A stretch of DNA of 64,000 nt from the NCBI GenBank assembly GCA_016709725.1, contig JADJMG010000013.1, positions 62,001 through 126,000 on the forward strand. Direction: 5' to 3'. A program made the translations under genes and the position numbers. The notes under the pieces were generated by a model that worked only from the letters and a program-made list of their open reading frames with translations, was not told the origin of the DNA and ran no database searches. The DNA comes from Bacteroidota bacterium. GTDB taxonomy: Bacteria > Bacteroidota > Bacteroidia > AKYH767-A > OLB10. Shown piece after piece: positions 63,451-64,000 of this stretch (position 1 is its first letter; each line of letters begins with the position of its first letter).

Positions 63451-64000
63451 AAAGAGGAAGAATAAAGGTAATGAATTATGGAAACAATTCCAATGAGCCC
63501 TATTAATATCAATACAATATTACGAAACATCAACTGACTAATTCTTAACAACAAATTTTTTCCAATTATTGACCCTACAAAGGAAACTACAATAAGCATC
63601 GGAATATATGAAAACTCTTTTACTTGTAAATAATCATTTCCTAAATAGATAAATGTACGGGTTAAGTCTACACCCATATCAATTGCAGCGGAAGTGGCTA
63701 CAAAAGCAGATTTTTCGAGGTTGTATGCAACCATCGCTGCTCCGCGAATTGCTCCGCCTGTACCAATGAGTCCTGCTAAAAATCCAGCAATGCTACCACT
63801 TGTCACCGCGTTTTGGGGTGTTGGAGTTATTTCGTACTTAGGTCGAAATAAAAATAACAATGAAAAGCCAAGTAGAAAAATACCTAACATCAGTGAGCCA
63901 TAAGAAAATATTAAGTACACGGAGGCAAAAGCTCCAATGGCTACACCAATAATTCCTGGTAAACCAAAAAGTTTGAAAATCTTAAAGTCGATGTGTTTCC
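63447..64000 (-). CDS. TauE/SafE-family membrane protein, C-terminal part (runs off the window end)
   Basis: The frame stays open to the window edge; the visible part is about 184 residues. SGSIAGFLAGLIGTGGAIRG near the middle is the TauE/SafE signature (GGxxGGG-like) and SFVGSIIGKNLLLRISQLMF with a final hydrophobic stretch completes the second half of the fold. About four membrane segments are visible. Members export sulfite, sulfonates or related anions; the substrate is not known here. Its stop overlaps the cation-transporter start by 4 bases, so it is the first visible gene of the operon. Confidence 0.87.
   Translation of the reverse strand, partial: KHIDFKIFKLFGLPGIIGVAIGAFASVYLIFSYGSLMLGIFLLGFSLLFLFRPKYEITPTPQNAVTSGSIAGFLAGLIGTGGAIRGAAMVAYNLEKSAFVATSAAIDMGVDLTRTFIYLGNDYLQVKEFSYIPMLIVVSFVGSIIGKNLLLRISQLMFRNIVLILIGLIGIVSIIHYLYSSSL

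Overview
The window looks like a chromosomal segment of a low-GC Bacteroidota bacterium (judged by eye, GC not computed). The evidence is the promoter style (the -7 box TAnnTTTG recurs in front of genes), two large secreted proteins that end in type IX secretion (T9SS) sorting tails, Reg_prop and SPOR-domain proteins, DUF4139 and TIGR00266 family proteins, an NfeD-FloA pair and Lpt/Lol envelope genes. I cannot place it below phylum. There is one tRNA (Arg, anticodon ACG), no rRNA, no recognised transposase, integrase or phage gene, and no CRISPR array.

Layout. 1-5.5 kb: tail of an XRE regulator, a surE/small membrane protein/lpxB operon, Hsp20, and a histidine kinase/response regulator pair next to a propeller lipoprotein. 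5.6-17.1 kb: pcm, an oxidoreductase/lipoprotein/sugar-transferase operon, recF, a DUF4139 protein, a TIGR00266 protein and an MBL-fold hydrolase. 17.3-24.9 kb: a three-subunit NAD(P) transhydrogenase interrupted by a four-helix-bundle gene, the selenouridine genes selD-mnmH, yqgE and pdxH. 25-32.7 kb: a membrane metallophosphoesterase, an RsmI-like methyltransferase, a histidine-degradation operon (hutI-hutG-ftcD) and a SMUG2-like glycosylase. 32.8-43.9 kb: prmA, a giant unknown secreted protein, plsY, a TPR/PD40/SPOR protein, clpS, an M48 protease lipoprotein, nfeD and floA. 44-57.9 kb: a T9SS cargo protein, tRNA-Arg, MOSC, GIY-YIG, rplS, a glycosyltransferase with lptF, a START-like protein with a histone-like tail, a SanA/YdcF protein, lolD and a MIDAS-containing membrane protein. 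58-59.8 kb: a striking array of nested palindromes. 59.9-64 kb: a second T9SS cargo protein and a TauE/CDF/universal-stress operon that runs off the end.

Two features cut across the window. First, nine genes are broken by a total of 16 inferred single-base indels, nearly all in homopolymer runs. This looks more like consensus error than decay, so I describe those genes as single disrupted units. Second, most long gene-free gaps are filled by several families of short, phrase-like dispersed repeats. One family (built on cgaaatgcg / cgcatttcg) has four clusters, and all four lie between convergent genes.

The genes are mainly housekeeping: lipid A and LPS transport (lpxB, lptF), lipoprotein export (lolD), phospholipid synthesis (plsY), recombination (recF), translation (rplS, prmA, tRNA-Arg, mnmH), redox balance (pnt) and amino-acid catabolism (hut). 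The best candidates for something undescribed are the palindrome array, the convergent-gap repeats, the inverted-repeat-flanked four-helix gene inside the pnt operon and the histone-like START fusion.
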